NCBI RefSeq assembly: GCF_014644455.1
Contig: NZ_BMKS01000005.1
Span: 292,313-356,312, forward strand
DNA: 64,000 nt
Source of the DNA: Caldovatus sediminis
GTDB taxonomy: Bacteria > Pseudomonadota > Alphaproteobacteria > Acetobacterales > Acetobacteraceae
Direction: 5' to 3'
Shown here one piece after another: positions 58,995 to 64,000 of this stretch; position 1 is the stretch's first letter, and each line of letters starts with the position of its first letter. The notes below the pieces were generated by a model, which made no database searches, was not told where the DNA came from, and saw only the letters and a program-made list of their open reading frames with translations. The translations under genes and the position numbers were made by a program.

Positions 58995-59861
58995 ATGCCC
59001 TCGCCCTTCGCGCGCCACATCGAGGCCTGCAACAACCTCGCCTCGCCGGCCCATCTCGTGCCCTTCCGCATCGCCGGGCAGCAGGTCGGCTGGCTGTCGC
59101 AGGACCTTGCCCGGGCGCTCGCCTTCTGGCCGCGGGAGTTCCACTTCGACGCGCAGGGCGTCTCCCTCGCCGCCCGGCTGCGCAGCGCCGGGGCGCGCTC
59201 GGACGCGCTGGCGGAGGTGTGCCGGAGCCTCGCCGGGCGCGGCTTCTTCCGCCTGCGCGGCGAGGCCTTCGACCTGCGCGCCCGGACCGACGGCCCCGCG
59301 CTCGCCACGCTGGACCGCGGCGCGCTGCCGGCCTTCGGCGCGATCTCCCAGGGCGTGCACGTGAACGGCCTGGTGCGGCGCGCCGACGGGCTCCACCTCT
59401 GGGTCGGCTGGCGCTCGCGCGCGAAGAGCGTCGCGCCGGGCCAGCTCGACAACCTGGTCGCCGGCGGCGTCCCGGCCGGCCTCTCGGTCGAGGAGACGCT
59501 GGTCAAGGAGGCCGAGGAGGAGGCGAGCGTGCCGGCCGACCTCGCCGTGACGGCGCGGCGCGCGGGCCGCGTCTCCTACGTCATGGCGCAGGCGGAGGGC
59601 GGGCTCCGGCGCGACGCGCTGCACTGCTACGACCTCGACCTGCCCGAGGGCTTCGAGCCCCGGCCGAACGACGACGAGGTGGAGCGCTTCGAGCTCTGGC
59701 CCGCCCGGCGCGTGCTGGAGCTGGTGCGCGACACCGACGGCACGGTGAAGTTCAACGTCAACCTGGTGCTGATCGACCTGTTCCTGCGCGAGGGGCTGAT
59801 CGATCCGGAGTCGCCGGAGGGCCGCGAGCTGCGGGCGGGCCTGGACCAGGGACCCGAATAG
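58995..59861 (+). CDS. DUF4743-domain NUDIX hydrolase (thiamin-pyrophosphokinase-related)
   Basis: 288 residues. Residues 1-125 are the DUF4743 domain (IEACNNLASPAHLVPFRIAGQQVGWLS, FFRLRGEAFDLRARTD). A NUDIX domain follows, with NUDIX box GGVPAGLSVEETLVKEAEEEASV at about 160-182. The arrangement is that of Tnr3-like thiamine-diphosphate-related NUDIX proteins, which may clear damaged thiamine diphosphate. The ATG lies 57 bp after the previous gene. Confidence 0.9.
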   Translation: MPSPFARHIEACNNLASPAHLVPFRIAGQQVGWLSQDLARALAFWPREFHFDAQGVSLAARLRSAGARSDALAEVCRSLAGRGFFRLRGEAFDLRARTDGPALATLDRGALPAFGAISQGVHVNGLVRRADGLHLWVGWRSRAKSVAPGQLDNLVAGGVPAGLSVEETLVKEAEEEASVPADLAVTARRAGRVSYVMAQAEGGLRRDALHCYDLDLPEGFEPRPNDDEVERFELWPARRVLELVRDTDGTVKFNVNLVLIDLFLREGLIDPESPEGRELRAGLDQGPE

Positions 59862-60022
59862 GGCGGCCGCTCCGCAAACCGCGGGGTTCGACGCGGTCGG
59901 CCGGTACCGCGCGCCGCAGCCGCGCCGGCGCTACGCAGGCGTCGCAGCACGGGCGGGGCCGCGACCGGAGCTGGCGCCGAAGGGCGCGGGATTGCGCGCC
60001 AGCGGGGGTCCTCCGCGCCGCC

Positions 60023-61150
<1,128 letters not shown>

Positions 61151-61314
61151 GGTTGGGGACGAGGCTCGCACACAAGCCGGCTGGCCGCGAGACCCGGCGC
61201 CGAGGCGAGCGGGATCCGGCGCATCTCCGCCGCGACCGGGGGACCGCTCCTGCGCGGCGCTGCCGCAACCGCGGAGCCGTCGCCGCGCGCGCCCCGGCCG
61301 CGGCGGCGGGAGGC

Positions 61315-61803
61315 TCAGCGCCGGCGGGGCAGCGGGTCCTCCTTGCAGGTCACGCCGCCGTCGGGTGCGCGTTCGAAGGTGACGCGCGCCGTCGCATCGA
61401 AGCCGCGCCAGCCCGAGGCGTCGCGCGGGTGCAGGCGGATGCCGTCCTCGGCGTAGGCGTTGGTCATGCACACTTCGCGCCAAGCCCCGTCCGCGCCGCG
61501 GGTCAGCACGAAGACCGCGCATCCCGCGGTGCCGCACCAGCCGGGGAGGTCGAGACGGAGCAGCACCTCGGCCCGGCCGTCCCCGTCGAGGTCGACAGCG
61601 ATCTGGCGCAGGCCGCGCGCGGGGCGGAAGCGCGCCGCCCGGGCATCGGCGGCGAGGTCCGGATTCTCCGCCTGCAGCGCCCGCCAGGCGGCTTCGCCGG
61701 TCGCGTCCGGCGTGCGCCAGCGGAGCGGGTCGGGGCCCGTCTGCGCGAGGACCGGCGGGGCGCACAGCGGCAGGAGAGCGGCAAGCGGGAGAAGAACGCG
61801 CAT
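61315..61803 (-). CDS. Exported small protein with calcium-loop-like segment, unknown
   Basis: 162 residues. Signal peptide (MRVLLPLAALLPLCAPPVLA) and a mature domain with AVDLDGDGRAEVLLRLDLPGW, an EF-hand/FG-GAP-like acidic loop that may bind calcium. Four mature cysteines (GWCGTAGC, REVCMTN, GVTCKED) suggest disulfides. I do not recognise the family. It is a single gene between HtrA and the sigma factor. Confidence 0.7.
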   Translation of the reverse strand: MRVLLPLAALLPLCAPPVLAQTGPDPLRWRTPDATGEAAWRALQAENPDLAADARAARFRPARGLRQIAVDLDGDGRAEVLLRLDLPGWCGTAGCAVFVLTRGADGAWREVCMTNAYAEDGIRLHPRDASGWRGFDATARVTFERAPDGGVTCKEDPLPRRR

Positions 61804-61954
61804 GGTGCCGGAATGATCCGCTTCCGCCCGCCCTGTCCAGCAGGTCCGTTCCGGGTGGGCACCGCCGCTCACGCAGCCCGGGCGGGCCGCGGCGGCGGGC
61901 GCGAAGCCGTCGCCGCGCGGGAGGGAAGGCCGGGCCGGCCCGCCCGCTGGCCCG

Positions 61955-62631
61955 TCAGGCCCGCTTCTTCCGGCTGCCGAGCGCGCGGTGCGCCTCCGCC
62001 AGCAGCCGCGCCGCCTCGGCCGCCTCGATGTGCAGCGCGCTGGCGGCTTCCGCGACCGACAGCCGATGCACGCCGGTGAGCAGCAGAAGGCGCCGCACGG
62101 TGCGCGGCAGCGCCCGTCCCTCCTTGCGCTCGAGCGCGGCGGCGATCTGCTCGGGCGTGGCCGCGGCGGCCGGGATCACGTCCTCCCAGCGCGTGCTCTC
62201 GTCCGGCTGGTACCATTCCCAGAAGGACTCGTCGTCGTCGTAGCGGGGCTCCGGCGGCACCGGGGCCTCGAGGGACACCGCCGCCGCCTCGCGCCGCCGC
62301 GCCTCCTGCCGGGCCAGGCTGTCCGCCAGGCGGAACAGCAGCCCGAGCAGCCAGGGGCGGAGGCCGAGCAGCGGCGGGCGCCGGTGCCGGTCGCGCCAGG
62401 CGCGGGCCAGCGTCTCGCCCACCAGCTCCTCGGCCGTGAGGTCGTCCAGGGCGAGGTCCCCGACCGCCTGGCGGTATTCCAGCTCGTGCTTCGCGGCCGA
62501 GAGGAGATCCTCGAGATGCGGCGCGAGCTGGGCGCGGAAGGCCTCCTTTTCCTGCGCCTCCCCCTGCGGCGCGGCGCCGTGCGGCCCGGTTTCGCCCGCC
62601 GGGCGCGGGGGGGGGGCGGTGCGGCGGACAT
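61955..62631 (-). CDS. ECF-like RNA polymerase sigma factor; frame interrupted by a C10 run
   Basis: From EKEAFRAQLAPHLEDLLSAA to the stop at 61955 the protein reads as a sigma-70 family factor: region 2-like EYRQAVGDLALDDLTAEELVGETLARAWRDRH and region 4-like RTVRRLLLLTGVHRLSVAEAASALHI. The N-terminal part has no start codon in its frame. ATG 62631, 10 bp after the DUF5335 stop, is one base out of phase across ten consecutive G/C bases (62607-62616). Eleven or eight would join them. Either the run is miscounted or slippage is used. As given, translation could start only at GTG 62422. Confidence 0.7.
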
Positions 62632-62641
62632 GGCCGGCCCT

Positions 62642-62986
62642 TCAGGCCTTCTCCGGCGGCGGCAGCGCGAGGGGCTCCTTCAGCCGCACGATCTGCCGCC
62701 GGCCGTCCGCGTCCACGATCTCGACGCTCTCGAGGCCTTCCGGTCCCTCCAGGACATGGACTTCCTGCGGCGCGCGGATGAGGTGATCGAGCCCCTCCAG
62801 CGCGATCTCGAACAGGTTGTCCTTGGGGTCGAAGGTGAGGCCGTAGATCGGCGACCACTCGGCCTGGACCTGACGGCCGAGGTCGAGGCTCACCACCTCG
62901 ACCTCGGCGCGTTTGCCGACGAGGGCCTTGGAGACGCGATCGGAATAGGGCTTCCACTCCGACCGTTCGAGCTTGCGCGAGCGCAT
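62642..62986 (-). CDS. DUF5335 family protein
   Basis: 114 residues: KLERSEWKPYSDRVSKALVGKRAEVEV, IYGLTFDPKDNLFEIALEGLDHLI, and VEIVDADGRRQIVRLKEP. DUF5335 proteins are small, cytosolic, of unknown function, and often sit near Hsp20 genes as here. ATG 62986 has GGAAGG at a 6-bp spacing; an in-frame ATG two codons earlier is too close to that site. The stop is 10 bp before the sigma-factor ATG. Confidence 0.85.
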   Translation of the reverse strand: MRSRKLERSEWKPYSDRVSKALVGKRAEVEVVSLDLGRQVQAEWSPIYGLTFDPKDNLFEIALEGLDHLIRAPQEVHVLEGPEGLESVEIVDADGRRQIVRLKEPLALPPPEKA

Positions 62987-63088
62987 CGTCATCCTTCCCT
63001 TCCGTTCGCTTTCCGGGCGCGAATGCCGGTCTGCCGGGCGGGCGCCGGAGCCCCCACCGCGCGTCGGCCACAACGCCGGGCGGTCGCG

Positions 63089-63865
63089 TCAGTCCCTGCC
63101 CTGTCCATGACCGGCCCCGTCCCGCAGGCGGGCAATCCGCTGCGCCAGTTCGTGCCAGCCACCCTCCAGGCGGCTGCGCAGCCGCGACCAGGCGCGCTCG
63201 CCGGAGGCCTCCACCTCCTTGAGCAGATCGGCGAACCGGTCGGCAGCCCGCTCCAGCTCCGCGAGCCGCCGCTTCAGTCCCTCCGCGAGGGACTCGCCGG
63301 CCTTTCCGGCCCGCTCCCGCAGCTCTTCGAGCCGCGTCCGGAGGCGGCCGAGCTCGTCGCGGTAGCGGGCCAGGGCGTCCTGCCGCCCTTCCGCGGCGCG
63401 GACGGGGATGCGCCGCGCGCCCGGCGGCGGCTCCTGCCGGCGCGGCAGCACCACCGTCAGCACCCCGTTCCGCAGCGTCGCCTCGGCGCGATCGCGGTCC
63501 ACGCCCGGCGGCAGCAGGACCGAATGCTCGAGCAAGGCGCAGCCCTCCTCCCGCCGGTCGCCGCGGGCGGCCGCCACGAAGCGGCGCTCGGCCCGGATGG
63601 TGAGGAGGCCGTCGGCGAGGAGGACGTCGATGTCCTCCTCCTCGACGCCGGGCAGCTCGGCGCGGAGGGTGAGGTTGCCGTCCCGGTCCTCCTCGACCGC
63701 GAAGCGGAAGCCCGGCGGGCCGGCAGCGGCCAGGGCCTCGATCTCCGCCAGGCGGCGCCGCATCTCCGCGAGCGCCGCCTCCAGGCCGCCGGCGAGGTCC
63801 GGCGGCCTGGGGAGGAGCACGTCATGGCCCTCCGCCGGCAACGGCACGATGTCCCGGCGCGCCAC
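63089..63865 (-). CDS. Hsp20 family chaperone with long coiled-coil C-terminal extension
   Basis: 258 residues from GTG 63865. The alpha-crystallin domain is about residues 45-150 (FRFAVEEDRDGNLTLRAELPGV, DRAEATLRNGVLTVVLP). Unlike ordinary Hsp20 proteins, which end about 15 residues later, it continues for some 100 residues of charged heptads (RYRDELGRLRTRLEELRERAG, LAELERAADRFADLLKEVEAS), probably a coiled coil. It lies 21 bp downstream of another Hsp20 gene. Confidence 0.82.
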   Translation of the reverse strand: MARRDIVPLPAEGHDVLLPRPPDLAGGLEAALAEMRRRLAEIEALAAAGPPGFRFAVEEDRDGNLTLRAELPGVEEEDIDVLLADGLLTIRAERRFVAAARGDRREEGCALLEHSVLLPPGVDRDRAEATLRNGVLTVVLPRRQEPPPGARRIPVRAAEGRQDALARYRDELGRLRTRLEELRERAGKAGESLAEGLKRRLAELERAADRFADLLKEVEASGERAWSRLRSRLEGGWHELAQRIARLRDGAGHGQGRD

Positions 63866-63886
63866 GGTGCGCTCCTCCGGCGCCGC

Positions 63887-64000
63887 TCAAGCCCGGCGCA
63901 CCGCGATCCGGCGCGCCGGCTCGGGCGCCGCCTTCGGCACCGTCAGCCGCAGCACGCCGTCCGCCGCCACGGCGTCGATCCGCGACGGGTCCACGGCGTC
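63887..64000 (-). CDS. Hsp20 family protein, C-terminal end only
   Basis: 38 codons at the window edge read VDPSRIDAVAADGVLRLTVPK and then RRIAVRRA before the stop. VDPSRIDA-x-xDGVLRLTVPK is the closing part of an alpha-crystallin domain. The rest is outside the window. It overlaps no neighbour and precedes the coiled-coil Hsp20 gene in one operon. Confidence 0.75.
   Translation of the reverse strand, partial: DAVDPSRIDAVAADGVLRLTVPKAAPEPARRIAVRRA

Overview
The window is about three-quarters G+C and densely coded on both strands. It looks like chromosomal DNA of an alphaproteobacterium, most likely from the Acetobacteraceae (Roseomonas/Caldovatus-like). The basis is gene content and order: aroK-aroB next to xerD and accA; NDUFA12, mlaD and a DUF2155 gene in a row; the hopanoid exporter hpnN; and ispH-thrB-rnhA. 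The family assignment is inference, because no rRNA or other marker gene is present. I see no tRNA, CRISPR array, insertion sequence or prophage.

Layout. 0-5 kb: a fused aroKB gene cut by the left edge, xerD, accA and a drug-type MFS pump. 5-7 kb: a TerC membrane protein behind a possible manganese riboswitch. 6.2-12.7 kb: a tightly overlapping minus-strand run (PPK2 kinase, MFS, exported EEP hydrolase, DUF2075 nuclease-helicase, EamA, pRiA4b ORF-3-like protein). 12.8-17.7 kb: a FemAB/GNAT-like protein, a MarR regulator with a cysteine cluster and its exported partner, RidA, and a ribonucleotide reductase relative that has lost its catalytic cysteines. 17.9-19.5 kb: NDUFA12, MlaD, a small protein and DUF2155. 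19.9-23.3 kb: a CDP-alcohol phosphatidyltransferase and hpnN. 23.3-28.1 kb: divergent mntR and a four-gene Mn/Fe ABC operon whose first permease carries a C-terminal DtxR-type sensor, the same arrangement as chlamydial ytgABCD.

28.4-40.5 kb is a decaying stretch: a broken metallo-beta-lactamase-fold gene, a possible DUF2892 remnant, an intact CueR-type promoter with copA and a glutaredoxin gene, a gutted copB-like ATPase, a truncated cupin and a NUDIX gene with three lesions. Intact genes lie among them (TPR-like exported protein, metallophosphoesterase, nitroreductase, dihydroorotase, GNAT). 40.5-45.2 kb: the glycine cleavage operon gcvT-gcvH-gcvP behind a tandem glycine riboswitch. 45.4-53.2 kb: SDR, lipoprotein, ispH-thrB-rnhA, MFS and hisF-hisE-HIT. 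53.2-61.8 kb: RTX metalloprotease, SirB1, Atm1-type ABC exporter, a C-H-D peptidase-like protein, a DUF4743 NUDIX hydrolase, a membrane-anchored HtrA protease and a small exported protein. 61.9-64 kb: a stress cluster of an ECF-like sigma factor (whose reading frame depends on a ten-base C run), DUF5335 and two Hsp20 genes.

The most interesting system is manganese handling: a permease-repressor fusion, a separate MntR, a putative shared operator and a TerC protein with a possible Mn riboswitch. Because GC3 is extreme, long open frames occur in every frame and on both strands; coding calls below rest on recognisable protein sequence, not on openness.
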